DNA of 40,790 bases from Candidatus Omnitrophota bacterium (GTDB lineage Bacteria; Omnitrophota; Omnitrophia; Omnitrophales; Aquincolibacteriaceae). The first letter of the stretch is position 1. The number at the start of each line of letters is the position of its first letter. The position numbers were made by a program, and so were the translations under genes. Shown piece by piece: positions 10,714-20,077 of the stretch. The stretch covers positions 1 through 40,790 of the forward strand of contig CAIJHQ010000047.1 of assembly GCA_903820505.1 (NCBI GenBank), read 5' to 3'. The notes beneath the pieces are model-generated. The model did not search any database, had not been told where the DNA came from, and saw only the letters and a list, made by a program, of their open reading frames with translations.

Positions 10714-10922
10714 GATCTTCTCCTTTTACCTGGCGAGGTTTCTTCTCTCGAATCCCCATTGGTCCATTGCAACGGTCACTTTTCCAATGCGAAGCCGTTC
10801 TTTCAATAGGGCATGATAGCTTGTCGACATTACGGCATCATGAATCCAAGATTACTTTTTCTTCATCTTCTTCTTTCGCTATACGGATAAAGGCAACAGA
10901 AGCTCGTGTCGATGACTATGCC

Positions 10923-11558
10923 ATGATGAATTTAACGGACTTTGCGATTCTGTCGTTCGCTTCGCTTTTCGTGATCGTCGACCCCGTGGGGCTTATCCCC
11001 GCTTTCCTGGCCATGACCCCGTCCAACACTCCTGCCGAGCGGATCCGTATGGCACGTCTTGCATCGGTCGTTACGTTCGGGATCCTGATCCTGAGCCTCC
11101 TGTGCGGGCAGAGGCTGTTGTTGACCTTCGGGATCACACTCCCGGCATTTGAGATCGCGGGCGGCATTGTGCTCCTCCTGGTCGCCCTCGACATGCTCCG
11201 CGCCCGCCGCACGACGATCAAAGAAACCCAGGAAGAAAAGGCGGAGGGCATTACCAAAGAAGACGTCGCGATCACGCCCATGGCCATTCCGATGCTTGCG
11301 GGCCCCGGAGCGATCACCGCCGTCATTCTCCTGTCACAAAAAGCCGCGACCGTTTCGCACCAAGTCGTCCTGGCCGGCAATATTCTCCTGGTGTCTCTCC
11401 TGACGTTTCTCGTCCTCTGGTTCGTCGCGATCCATTCTCACAAGATCAGCGTCATCGCCCTCAAGATCACCGGCCGTCTCATGGGGCTGCTTCTCGCGGC
11501 CATCGCCGTTCAATTCATTTTGAACGGGCTTACGGTCACCGGTTTCTTGAGACAATAA
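10923..11558 (+). CDS. marC: MarC family integral membrane protein
   Basis: A six-helix membrane protein of 211 aa, the usual size of the MarC/UPF0056 family. Family landmarks are the N-terminal FVIVDPVGLIPAFL segment and the central PMAIPMLAGPGAIT segment, which are internally repeated and probably re-enter the membrane. The substrate is unknown; despite the name, E. coli MarC is not an antibiotic exporter. Starts at 10923 or the adjacent ATG at 10926 fit the family N-terminus; the frame is open further upstream (to 10767) but that part is unlike any MarC. No good ribosome binding site is seen. Confidence 0.9.
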   Translation: MMNLTDFAILSFASLFVIVDPVGLIPAFLAMTPSNTPAERIRMARLASVVTFGILILSLLCGQRLLLTFGITLPAFEIAGGIVLLLVALDMLRARRTTIKETQEEKAEGITKEDVAITPMAIPMLAGPGAITAVILLSQKAATVSHQVVLAGNILLVSLLTFLVLWFVAIHSHKISVIALKITGRLMGLLLAAIAVQFILNGLTVTGFLRQ

Positions 11559-11570
11559 TCCTCCAAACCA

Positions 11571-11600
11571 TTTGCCTTTCTGCTGGTCCCCGTGTATACT
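11571..11600 (+). promoter_or_regulatory. candidate marR promoter
   Basis: TTTGCC (11571-11576), an 18-bp spacer and TATACT (11595-11600) form a plausible sigma70 promoter. The predicted start (about 11606) falls just upstream of the palindromic operator. Confidence 0.45.
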
Positions 11601-11612
11601 TCAAAGTGTTGA

Positions 11613-11631
11613 TAGTTAAATGTTTGAACTA
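11613..11631. promoter_or_regulatory. palindromic MarR-type operator
   Basis: TAGTTAAATGTTTGAACTA is an imperfect inverted repeat (TAGTTnAA, three-base centre, TTnAACTA). Size and symmetry match binding sites of MarR-family dimers. It lies between the predicted transcription start and the marR ribosome binding site, where a bound repressor would block the marR-tolC-RND transcript. Confidence 0.6.
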
Positions 11632-11664
11632 ATAACACAAAGAACTTTTACAGGAGGTCCTAGC

Positions 11665-12114
11665 ATGAACACTCGCGAACAATTCGCGACTCATTTTCGG
11701 GAGATCCACCCCAAATTTTCACGCTTTTACGTCCACATTCTGGCAGCAGTCGATCTGACCCTGCCACAATACGCCCTCCTCAATCAGCTGACTCTGTCAA
11801 ATCCCATATCCATGACAGAGGCCAGCAGCCGGCTTCAGATCACCAAACCCGCCGTCACGAACCTTGTGGACCGGTTGGAAGAAAAGAAATTTCTGAGACG
11901 CGTCCCCCACCCCAAGGACCGCCGGATCATTTTGCTCTCGGTCCTGCCGAAAGGTGCGAAGCTTATCTCAAGGGTCCAGGCGGCCAGTCTGGAGCTTCTT
12001 TTGAAAGCCTATGACCGTTTTGATACTAAAGAGCATGCCATCATCAGTCGCTTTTACGTCACCCTTTCCGAAACCATGGACGAACTCGCAGCGAGGGCGA
12101 AAAATGAAAAATAA
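11665..12114 (+). CDS. MarR family transcriptional regulator
   Basis: A 149-aa winged-helix regulator. The recognition region is ITKPAVTNLVDRLEEKKF (about 60-77), followed by the wing RVPHPKDRRIILLSVLPKG, both typical of MarR proteins, with dimerisation helices at both ends. The start at 11665 has AGGAGG seven bases upstream; an earlier in-frame ATG (11620) lies inside the operator. It heads the tolC-RND operon, overlaps tolC by 11 bp, and probably represses its own operon until a small-molecule ligand binds. Confidence 0.9.
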   Translation: MNTREQFATHFREIHPKFSRFYVHILAAVDLTLPQYALLNQLTLSNPISMTEASSRLQITKPAVTNLVDRLEEKKFLRRVPHPKDRRIILLSVLPKGAKLISRVQAASLELLLKAYDRFDTKEHAIISRFYVTLSETMDELAARAKNEK

Positions 12115-13465
12115 ACTATTTCTCAAGAGCGGCGCTTTGCTTCTCAGTTTCTTCTTTTGTTTTTCCAGTTGCCCGGCGCTTCGCGCCGAAACCCCCGCGA
12201 CGGCAAAACAGGACGAAAGCGTCATCCTTCCTCCTCAGATCGGACCGGCACCGCTCACACTGGAAGATTGTTACAATCTGTCCCTGGATACTTATGAGAC
12301 GGTCGCGATCCAAAAAGAAGCCATCGAGCGCGCCAAGGCGATGATGTTCACGGCCGCAAGCGAGGCGCTTCCCGAGGTCGACTACATCATCACGCGGGAA
12401 AAGATGGAAACACAGAAAGAATATCCCGGCAATTACGCAAGCAACACCACCGGAGGTTCCTTTGCGGACCCGAACATCCTGCAGCGAAAATTCGCCATCA
12501 GCCAGCCTCTTTTCCAGGGGTTCAAGGCCGTGGGCGCCATCGTGGGAGCCGGAAGTTTCAAACGGGAACAGGTCGAGAACTGGATCCGCACCAAGGAACT
12601 GCTTTACAGGGATGTCGCTCTGGCCTTTCACGGCGTCCTCCGTTACCAGAAGGAGCTGAGGATCATCCGCGATATTCATGAACTGCTCCAACAACGGATC
12701 AAGGAACTCGAAGAACGTGAAAAGATCGGCCGGTCCCGTCCCAGCGAGGTAGCCATGGCGACCACAAGCCTTAAGTCCCTCGAGGCGGACCTGGCGGGCG
12801 CGAAAGGATCGCTGGCGACCTTCCAGTATCTTCTGGAATATCTTATCGGGATGTCGCTCGAGGGCCGGATGCTTCAGGACGATAGCCCCAAAGATCTTTC
12901 CTCGAAAACCCTTGAGGAATACTTGAAAAGAGTGATGGAGCGCCCAGACGTCAAGGCCGCTCAGCAGGCCATCAAAACAGCCCGGAGTGGTATTCTTGTG
13001 GCCCAAAGCGGATTTTGGCCGACGATCGATCTGGACCACACGCAATACATGCGGCGCGAAGGTTCTCTGGCCAATGTGAATTGGGACCTGCTCTTTACCG
13101 TCACTGTGCCGCTTTTTTCCGGGACCGCGACCATCGGACAGGTCAAGGATTCGATCAGTATCTTGAAACAGAAGAAGCTTGCGTTCTCACTGGCAAAACG
13201 GCAGGCGGAACTCGAGATCAAACAAAGTTATGAGAGCTGGCGATATTCCCACGAACAATTCACCTCATGGACCGAGGCCGTCGCTTCGGCCGAGGAGAAT
13301 TATAAATTGCAGAGCGACGAATACCGCCGGAGCCTCGTCAACAATCTTGACGTCCTTCAGGCCCTGCAATCGCTGAACCAGACGCGCCAGAACGCGAATA
13401 TCGCCTTTTATCAGGCGAAGAACGACGAGGCCCGGTTCAAGGTCGCGATCGGTGAGGTCTCATAA
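12104..13465 (+). CDS. TolC-like outer-membrane efflux protein
   Basis: A 453-aa outer-membrane factor. A signal peptide of about 27 residues precedes two outer-membrane-efflux repeats of long coiled-coil helices; the segment LTLEDCYNLSLD opens the first. It is the trimeric exit duct for a tripartite pump. The start at 12104 overlaps the end of marR by 11 bp, and its stop is next to the RND gene, so all three are one transcriptional unit. No periplasmic adaptor gene lies between them, which is unusual. Confidence 0.88.
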   Translation: MKNKLFLKSGALLLSFFFCFSSCPALRAETPATAKQDESVILPPQIGPAPLTLEDCYNLSLDTYETVAIQKEAIERAKAMMFTAASEALPEVDYIITREKMETQKEYPGNYASNTTGGSFADPNILQRKFAISQPLFQGFKAVGAIVGAGSFKREQVENWIRTKELLYRDVALAFHGVLRYQKELRIIRDIHELLQQRIKELEEREKIGRSRPSEVAMATTSLKSLEADLAGAKGSLATFQYLLEYLIGMSLEGRMLQDDSPKDLSSKTLEEYLKRVMERPDVKAAQQAIKTARSGILVAQSGFWPTIDLDHTQYMRREGSLANVNWDLLFTVTVPLFSGTATIGQVKDSISILKQKKLAFSLAKRQAELEIKQSYESWRYSHEQFTSWTEAVASAEENYKLQSDEYRRSLVNNLDVLQALQSLNQTRQNANIAFYQAKNDEARFKVAIGEVS

Positions 13466-13469
13466 TGTC

Positions 13470-16400
13470 ATGACCCTTTCCGAGATCTCCATTAAAAATC
13501 CGGTGTTCGCATGGATGCTCATGCTCGGCCTCATTTTTTTCGGCTGGATCAGCATCGCCGGTCTCGGAGTGGGACAAATGCCGGACGTGGACTTCCCCGT
13601 CCTGAACGTTTCCGTCAATTGGGAAGGCGCCGCGCCGGAGGTCATTGAAACGGACGTCGTCGATATCATTGAGGACTCCGTCATGGGCGTCGAGGGTATG
13701 CGGGAGGTCTCCTCGACGTCCCGGGAGGGCACCGCGAACATTACCCTCGAATTCGACCTCAATCGCGACATCGACGTCGCTCTCCAGGAAGTCCAGAGCA
13801 AGATCGCCGAAGCCCAGCGGCGCCTCCCCCGCGACATGGACCCTCCGATCATCCAGAAATTCAACCCCGAAGACCAGCCCATCATGTGGATCGGCGTCAC
13901 TTCCAACCGGCCGGTCCGGGAACTCATGGATTATGTGGATCGCCACCTGAAAGACCGCTTCAAAACGCTCCCCGGTGTCGGTGAGATCATGTTGGGCGGT
14001 TTCCTTGAACGCAATCTCCGTGTCTGGCTGGACACCCAAAAGCTTCTTCAGTACCAACTGACGGTGGAAGACGTGATCACCGCGATCCAGACCGAACATA
14101 TCGAGATCCCGGCGGGCCGGCTCGAGACCGATCAAAAGGAATCCTCCATCCGCGCCATGGGCGAAGCGCGTTCGGTGGAAGAATTTGAAAAGATCGTCAT
14201 CACCAAACGCACGAACTTGCCGAACTACCGTCCCATCCGTCTCAGGGAGGTGGCCACGATCGAGGACGGTCTTGCCGATGTCCGCAAAATGGCCCGCGTC
14301 ATGGGACAGGATTCCGTCGGCCTGGGGATCCGCAAACAGCGGGGCTCCAACACCGTCGAAGTCGCCAAAGCCGTAAAGAAACGGCTTGCGGAAGTCCGCA
14401 AGAACTTGCCTCCGGGGTACGATCTGGACGTCAATTTTGACAGCAGCAGGTTCATCGAAGATTCCGTCCACGAATTGGCGCTCACGCTCATTCTCTCGGC
14501 GCTCCTCACTTCTCTCGTGTGCTGGATCTTCCTCGGGTCCTGGAGCTCGAACCTGAACATCCTCCTCGCGATCCCGACGTCGATCCTCGGCACTTTTCTG
14601 GTCATAAAATTCGCCGGATTCACGCTGAACACGTTCACGCTCCTCGGTCTTTCGCTCGCGATCGGGATCGTGGTCGACGACGCCATCATGGTCCTGGAGA
14701 ACATTGTCCGTCACCGCGAAAAAGGCGAAGAAAAAATCGATGCGGCCCGGAACGGGGCCAAAGAGATCACCTCGGCCGCCATCGCCGCCACGCTGGCCAT
14801 CGCCGCGATCTTCATTCCCGTGGTTTATATGAAAGGCATCGTGGGAAAATATTTCCTTCAATTCGGCGTGACGATCACCGTCGCCGTCCTTCTGTCGCTT
14901 CTTGAGGCGCTGACGCTCGCGCCGATGCGCTGTTCGCAATTCCTGGAAGTCGGCGAGCGAACCACACACTTCGGAAAGAGTTTCGAACACGGCATGATCC
15001 GTCTCTCGGAACTTTATAAAAAATGGCTCACGATCGCTCTCGGCCATAAAAAGATCGTCCTGTCGGGGGCCTTCGCGTTCTTTCTTCTGTCGCTTATCAC
15101 GGTCCCCTTCTTGCGGAAAGAAATGTCCCCTTCCCAGGACCAAAGCATGTTCCTGGTCCAGTTGGAGACCCCCATCGGCTCTTCCATTACTTATACGAGC
15201 GAACGTTTCAAGGAAGTCGAAGCCATCGCCATGAAACATCCTGACGTCAAACGCTACTTTTGCATCATTGGGACCCGGATGGGCGGCTTTGAGGGTGAAG
15301 TGAACGCCGGCCTGCTCTTTATGACCCTAAAGCAGCCCAAAGACCGCGCGATCGACCCTGCACTGGGCCATCGTCCGAACCAGCAGGAGCTCATGGACTC
15401 TTTCCGCAAAGAGATCAATAAGGTCCCGCACATACGGGCGATCATCCAGGACCTTTCCATGCGTGGGTTTGCCGCCTACGGCGGTTTCCCCGTCCAGTTC
15501 ACGGTTCGCGGACCGGATTGGGAGAAGCTGATCGATTATTGCAAACAGATCCAGGAAAAAATGAAACAAAGCGGCCTTTTCCAGGACGTGGACACCGACT
15601 ATCGTTCCGGCGTGACGGAAGTCCGTATTTATCCGGACCGCGACAAAGCCTATGATCACGGGGTCAGCATCAATTCGATCGCGGAAACGATCAATGCCAT
15701 GCTCGGGGGTGAAAAGATCGCCAAATACACCCAGGGAGGACGCCGCTATGATGTCCGCGTCAAAGCCATTCCCGAGCAGCGGATGGTCCTTGATGACATC
15801 AACAAACTGTGGGTCTGGAACAACCGGGGAGAAATGGTCAGCCTCAGGGATGTCGTCGTCATGAAAGAGCAGCCGAGCCTTTTAAATATCACCCGCCGCT
15901 CCCGGGAACGCGCGATCGGCGTGTTTGCCAACGTAGCCAGCGGAAAATCCCAGGCCGATGCCATCAAAAAAGCTTCCGAGCTCGGCAAAGAGATCCTCAC
16001 GGACAGCAACTATCACCTGGTCTTCAGCGGCACCAGCGAGACGATGAAAGAATCTTTCGGGAGTTTGGGATTCGCGATCCTTCTGGGCCTTGTCGTCGCC
16101 TATATGGTCCTCGCCTCCCAATACAACCATATCATCCACCCGATCACGATCTTTCTGGCATTGCCCTTCAGCCTCTCGGGAGCGTTCATCGCTCTTCTCA
16201 TCACCAATCAGTCGCTGAATATTTTCAGTTTTATCGGTTTGATCCTTCTTATGGGCATCGTCAAAAAGAATTCGATCTTGCTCGTAGATTTCACCAATCA
16301 AATGCGGGAAAAAGGTCTTTCTCCCATTGAAGCGCTCAAGGCCGCCTGTCCCATCCGCCTGCGTCCTATCGTCATGACGTCCGTATCCACCATCGCCGCC

Positions 16401-16652
16401 GCCATTCCGCCGGCCCTGGCCCTGGGACCGGGTGCCGAGACCCGCGTCCCGATGGCGATCTGCGTGATCGGCGGTGTTTTCGTCTCGACCTTGCTCACGC
16501 TTTTTGTCGTCCCCTCTGCCTATCTTGTCTTCGCAAAGCTGGAAGATGCCGGCCGGATGACCAATGCCGTTGACAATTTTATCGGAAGACCGTTAAGAGG
16601 CTGTCTTTCCGTGAGCTCACGGTTCATCGCCAAGGTCCGATCGAAGATCTAG
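13470..16652 (+). CDS. RND family efflux permease (AcrB-like)
   Basis: A 1060-aa inner-membrane proton-driven pump with the 12-helix, two-porter-loop layout of AcrB. Proton-relay residues are conserved: VVDDAIMVLENI in TM4 (Asp pair about 402-403) and GIVKKNSILLVDF in TM10 (Lys about 932). The start at the ATG 13470 gives the family N-terminus (SEISIKNPVFAW); a GTG at 13452 is possible. It begins 4 bp after the tolC stop. The substrate cannot be predicted; regulation by MarR suggests small aromatic or hydrophobic compounds. The adaptor it would need is missing from the operon. Confidence 0.95.
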   Translation: MTLSEISIKNPVFAWMLMLGLIFFGWISIAGLGVGQMPDVDFPVLNVSVNWEGAAPEVIETDVVDIIEDSVMGVEGMREVSSTSREGTANITLEFDLNRDIDVALQEVQSKIAEAQRRLPRDMDPPIIQKFNPEDQPIMWIGVTSNRPVRELMDYVDRHLKDRFKTLPGVGEIMLGGFLERNLRVWLDTQKLLQYQLTVEDVITAIQTEHIEIPAGRLETDQKESSIRAMGEARSVEEFEKIVITKRTNLPNYRPIRLREVATIEDGLADVRKMARVMGQDSVGLGIRKQRGSNTVEVAKAVKKRLAEVRKNLPPGYDLDVNFDSSRFIEDSVHELALTLILSALLTSLVCWIFLGSWSSNLNILLAIPTSILGTFLVIKFAGFTLNTFTLLGLSLAIGIVVDDAIMVLENIVRHREKGEEKIDAARNGAKEITSAAIAATLAIAAIFIPVVYMKGIVGKYFLQFGVTITVAVLLSLLEALTLAPMRCSQFLEVGERTTHFGKSFEHGMIRLSELYKKWLTIALGHKKIVLSGAFAFFLLSLITVPFLRKEMSPSQDQSMFLVQLETPIGSSITYTSERFKEVEAIAMKHPDVKRYFCIIGTRMGGFEGEVNAGLLFMTLKQPKDRAIDPALGHRPNQQELMDSFRKEINKVPHIRAIIQDLSMRGFAAYGGFPVQFTVRGPDWEKLIDYCKQIQEKMKQSGLFQDVDTDYRSGVTEVRIYPDRDKAYDHGVSINSIAETINAMLGGEKIAKYTQGGRRYDVRVKAIPEQRMVLDDINKLWVWNNRGEMVSLRDVVVMKEQPSLLNITRRSRERAIGVFANVASGKSQADAIKKASELGKEILTDSNYHLVFSGTSETMKESFGSLGFAILLGLVVAYMVLASQYNHIIHPITIFLALPFSLSGAFIALLITNQSLNIFSFIGLILLMGIVKKNSILLVDFTNQMREKGLSPIEALKAACPIRLRPIVMTSVSTIAAAIPPALALGPGAETRVPMAICVIGGVFVSTLLTLFVVPSAYLVFAKLEDAGRMTNAVDNFIGRPLRGCLSVSSRFIAKVRSKI

Positions 16653-16672
16653 CTCCGCCCGCCGCCCGTTCC

Positions 16673-16701
16673 TTGACAGAAGCTTTTCTAAGTGAAATGA
16701 T
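16673..16701 (+). promoter_or_regulatory. hemB promoter
   Basis: A perfect -35 box TTGACA (16673-16678), a 17-bp spacer and AATGAT (16696-16701). The predicted start near 16708 would give a leader of about 29 bases before the ATG at 16737. Confidence 0.6.
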
Positions 16702-16736
16702 GTGGCTGGTCTATGAATATCGGGGCGGTGACTTCC

Positions 16737-17687
16737 ATGATGAAACAAAAAAAATATCCAAACACCCTTATTTCCGTCCGCGATCTGATCATGCCTTATT
16801 TCGTGATCGAAGGACACCGTAAAAAGGAACCGGTAAAAAGCATGCCGGGCATTGCCCGTTTATCGATCGATCTGCTTATCAAAGAAATCGCCCGGGCGAA
16901 TAAATTGGGCGTCCGGTCCGTCCTTCTCTTCGGAATATGTCCTTCCCGGCATAAAACCCCGTCGGGAGATCACGCTTATGCCCCCGAAAGCGTCGTTGCC
17001 CGCGCCGTCGCGTCGATCAAACGAAATATCAAGGGCGTTTCCGTGATAACCGATGTCTGCCTTTGTGCCTACACCGACCACGGTCACTGCGGCGTCCTGA
17101 AAAAGAATTCGGGAGCGATCGATCCAAAACCGACTTTGGGAGCGCTCTCGGAAATGGCTTTAGCGCACGCGCGCGCCGGGGCGGATTGGGTCGCGCCGTC
17201 CGCCATGGTGCACCGGCAGGTGGACGCCATCCGCCGGAAACTCGACCGCCACGGTTACCGGAAGGCCAGGATCCTGGGATACTCCGCGAAATTCGCTTCG
17301 AATTTTTACGGCCCGTTCCGTGACGCGGCCGCTTCCGCTCCTCAATTCGGCGACCGAAGCGGCTACCAGCTCCATTACGCGGACACCAAGCGGGCTCTCC
17401 GGGAGATCGCGGAGGACATCCGCGAGGGAGCGGATATGGTCATGGTCAAACCGGCTTTAAGTTATCTGGACATCATAGGAGAGGCAAAAAGAAAATTTAA
17501 ATTCCCTACCGCCGCCTACAACGTCAGCGGTGAATACACATTGGTGAAGCATGGCGCGCGGGATGGCCTGTGGGATGAAAGAAAGATGGTTTTCGAGGTC
17601 CTGACTTCCATAAAACGCGCGGGAGCGGATCTTATCATCACCTATCACGCGACGGACGTCGCGAAATGGCTCGCCGGTAAACACTAG
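16737..17687 (+). CDS. hemB: porphobilinogen synthase (5-aminolevulinate dehydratase)
   Basis: Condenses two 5-aminolevulinates to porphobilinogen in the cytoplasm. 316 aa. The zinc site DVCLCAYTDHGHCG (Cys108, Cys110, Cys118) is intact, and the two Schiff-base lysines are Lys185 (SAKFASNFYGPFRDA) and Lys238 (MVKPALSYLDI). Two things are odd. The loop that reads APSAAMDGQV in E. coli is APSAMVHRQV here, so the MDG element is lost; and the N-terminal arm lacks the usual PRRLR segment and is about 20 residues short. The start at 16737 has GGCGGTGA five bases upstream; the ATG at 16713 lies too close to the predicted transcript start. It converges on hemH with only 18 bp between. Confidence 0.93.
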   Translation: MMKQKKYPNTLISVRDLIMPYFVIEGHRKKEPVKSMPGIARLSIDLLIKEIARANKLGVRSVLLFGICPSRHKTPSGDHAYAPESVVARAVASIKRNIKGVSVITDVCLCAYTDHGHCGVLKKNSGAIDPKPTLGALSEMALAHARAGADWVAPSAMVHRQVDAIRRKLDRHGYRKARILGYSAKFASNFYGPFRDAAASAPQFGDRSGYQLHYADTKRALREIAEDIREGADMVMVKPALSYLDIIGEAKRKFKFPTAAYNVSGEYTLVKHGARDGLWDERKMVFEVLTSIKRAGADLIITYHATDVAKWLAGKH

Positions 17688-17705
17688 TTTTCCGGGGTCA
17701 GTTCC

Positions 17706-18617
17706 TCAGCCCTCGGCCGCGATCAATTCCGTAAGAAGCTGCGTGATCTTGGGATGGCCGATCACGGTTCGGGCGCGGAGATACTCCATCCCGCCCTTTT
17801 CAACGGCATGTCTTGCCCGGTGGTCCAGATCGTAGAGAATTTCCACATGATCGCAAAGAAATCCGAGAGGAACCACAACCACCCTTTTCTCACCGCTCCG
17901 GCTCAGACTCCCGATCTCCTCACAAATATCCGGCCCAAGCCACGGTTCTTCAGCTGACGCGGACCTGGATTGATAGACCACAGACCATTTGGCGTGCCCC
18001 AATTCCTTGGCCACAAGCGCGCTCGCGGTATTCGCTTCTTCGGAATAATTCCGGCCTGTCCTGACAGGAAGCGAATGGAAAGAAAAGATGATCGGGGTGA
18101 CTCTCCTTTCTTTCTCCGGAATGGTCTTGAAGGTCTTTAAAACTTCCTCCGCCTGCGCTTCGATAAATAGTTTCCGGTCATACCAACTGTTCAAGAAATC
18201 GTAATGAAGAACCGAAAGTTCCGGCGAGGTTTTGGCAGCTTCTAGGCTTTCCCGGTACCCGACCCCTGCGACGGCCCCGGGGAACGCGTTGAGAGCGATC
18301 CCAAGCCCTTTTCTATGGCCCTTCGCCCGGATCTCGGGCAAGACGTCCTCAAAAAAAGGATGCCAATATTTCATTCCAATGAAGACCGGGAGATCCACGC
18401 CCGCGTCCTTGTGAGATATCTCCAAATGCTCCGCGAATCGCATCACTTCATCATGATAAGGAGAGGCGCCCCCGATCATTTCATAATTCCGCGCGGCCGT
18501 GTTCAACCGCTCCACGGAAATATTCTTTCCCGCAGTCATCGCCTGAAGGAAAGGCATGACCTCGTCAGGCTTCCGGGGTCCCCCGTGCCCCATCAACAGA
18601 ACGTGATCGAATTTCAT
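17706..18617 (-). CDS. hemH: ferrochelatase (proto- or coproporphyrin)
   Basis: Inserts Fe2+ into a porphyrin. 303 aa, close to the bacterial norm. Catalytic residues are His181 in FSFHSLP and Glu259 in CDHVEILYDLD. No C-terminal 2Fe-2S cysteine cluster is seen. The start at 18617 follows the hemY stop by 2 bp (TAAGTATG). It is the last gene of the radical SAM-hemE-hemY-hemH operon. Whether the substrate is protoporphyrin IX or coproporphyrin III cannot be decided from the protein alone; the absence of hemF/hemN nearby leaves the second possibility open. Confidence 0.95.
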   Translation of the reverse strand: MKFDHVLLMGHGGPRKPDEVMPFLQAMTAGKNISVERLNTAARNYEMIGGASPYHDEVMRFAEHLEISHKDAGVDLPVFIGMKYWHPFFEDVLPEIRAKGHRKGLGIALNAFPGAVAGVGYRESLEAAKTSPELSVLHYDFLNSWYDRKLFIEAQAEEVLKTFKTIPEKERRVTPIIFSFHSLPVRTGRNYSEEANTASALVAKELGHAKWSVVYQSRSASAEEPWLGPDICEEIGSLSRSGEKRVVVVPLGFLCDHVEILYDLDHRARHAVEKGGMEYLRARTVIGHPKITQLLTELIAAEG

Positions 18618-18619
18618 AC

Positions 18620-20077
18620 TTAGGGAACCTCGAGAACAGGAAGCCGTTCCCGTTCTTCCAGGAACTGAGCTATGGATTCCGCGGTAAGTTCGGACCATTT
18701 GATGCAATCCGGCACACCGATCCCCCGGTAGGCGTTCCCAACCAAATAAAGCCCCGGAAAAGCCGCGAGTTTCGATTGAACGGTTTTCATGAGTTCAAGA
18801 TGACCGACCCGGTACTGCGGCATGGTATTGGGATACCGTTTGATCGACGAAAAAAGCGGCGGCGCCTTAATCCCCAGATAGTGACGCAATTCTTCCAGGA
18901 CCGTACGCTCGAGGGCCTTATCATCCATCGCGTACACCTCCCGGTGCAGCGCGCCGCCTGCGAAAACACGCAGCAAGGCCATATCCCGGGGCGCCCGTCC
19001 GGCGAACTTGACGCTTGAAAAACTGCAGGCCACGATCTTCCTTCCCGTGATCGCCGGCACCACAAACCCGAATCCGTTCAGGGGATGCGGAATGTCCGAA
19101 CGTTTGTATGCCAGATTGATCGTGGCCACGGATTCATAGGGAACGTTCTCCAGGTCCCGGGAAAGATCCGGCGCGGCTCTTGAAAGCAGCGGAGCCGCCT
19201 GAAACGCAGAAAGGGCGATACAGACCACGTCGGCTTCCAGGACCTCTCTGTGCCGGAACGCGATCTTCCATTTCCCGGAATGGGGCCAGACCTCCGCCAC
19301 AGGAGCGTTCATCCGGAATGTCACTTCAGGCAATTGCGCAGAGATCGATCTCGTCAGGGATTCCATACCCTCCCGGAACGAAAGGAACAAACTGTAACGC
19401 GGACCGCTCGCGGTCTGCGCTGCAGGTTTCAACCTCAACCGTTTCCGCGTGATCAGCCCTCTGATCACACTGCCGTACTGGCGTTCCAGGTCCAAAAATT
19501 GCGGAAGGGTCGTTTCAAGACTTAAAAATTCAGGGTCCGCGGTGTAAATCCCGCCGATCATCGGCTGGGCGATCTCTTGAAGCGTCGTTTCTCCGAAACG
19601 GCGGCGAACGAACCCGCCGACGCTTTCATCCCCCGCACTCTTGCGTTTCGAGATGAAGAGTTCGCAGCCCACGCGAAATTTCGTGCCCCAATTCAAAAGC
19701 GGCGTCATGAGGAACGCGGAGATCCGGGAGGGGGCGATCAGATAATAACCTTCGGGGATCGGGATCAGTTTTCCTTTTTTATAAATAAAACTGCGCCGGA
19801 ATTTGTTGTTCGTCCCGATGATCTCGGAAGCGATCCCGAGACGGTCCGAAAGTTCCCGGGCCGCGGGCTTTTCCGAAATAAAGGAATCGGGCCCTCCTTC
19901 CAGTAAAAAGCCGTCCTGCGCCCGGCTTTCGATCACGCCGCCGAGCCGCGACGTTGCCTCCGCGAGAACGATCTCGAACGGTTGCCCGGTCTTTTGCCCG
20001 AGCTCCTTAAGACGGTAAACGGCGGCCAATCCCGAGATTCCGCCGCCAACAATAACAACCTTTCTGCTTATCTTCAT
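18620..20077 (-). CDS. hemY: FAD-dependent porphyrinogen oxidase (HemY type)
   Basis: Oxidises protoporphyrinogen or coproporphyrinogen to the porphyrin. 485 aa. The Rossmann dinucleotide motif [13 protein letters not shown] (7-19) is followed by an acidic ribose-binding Glu and the RLGGVIES loop. The C-terminal FAD segment reads [12 protein letters not shown] (447-458), similar to the GxGxPDC ending of Gram-positive coproporphyrinogen oxidases. It overlaps hemE by 4 bp and is 2 bp before hemH. The enzyme class uses O2 or an electron acceptor, which points to at least microaerobic haem synthesis. Confidence 0.93.
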   Translation of the reverse strand: MKISRKVVIVGGGISGLAAVYRLKELGQKTGQPFEIVLAEATSRLGGVIESRAQDGFLLEGGPDSFISEKPAARELSDRLGIASEIIGTNNKFRRSFIYKKGKLIPIPEGYYLIAPSRISAFLMTPLLNWGTKFRVGCELFISKRKSAGDESVGGFVRRRFGETTLQEIAQPMIGGIYTADPEFLSLETTLPQFLDLERQYGSVIRGLITRKRLRLKPAAQTASGPRYSLFLSFREGMESLTRSISAQLPEVTFRMNAPVAEVWPHSGKWKIAFRHREVLEADVVCIALSAFQAAPLLSRAAPDLSRDLENVPYESVATINLAYKRSDIPHPLNGFGFVVPAITGRKIVACSFSSVKFAGRAPRDMALLRVFAGGALHREVYAMDDKALERTVLEELRHYLGIKAPPLFSSIKRYPNTMPQYRVGHLELMKTVQSKLAAFPGLYLVGNAYRGIGVPDCIKWSELTAESIAQFLEERERLPVLEVP

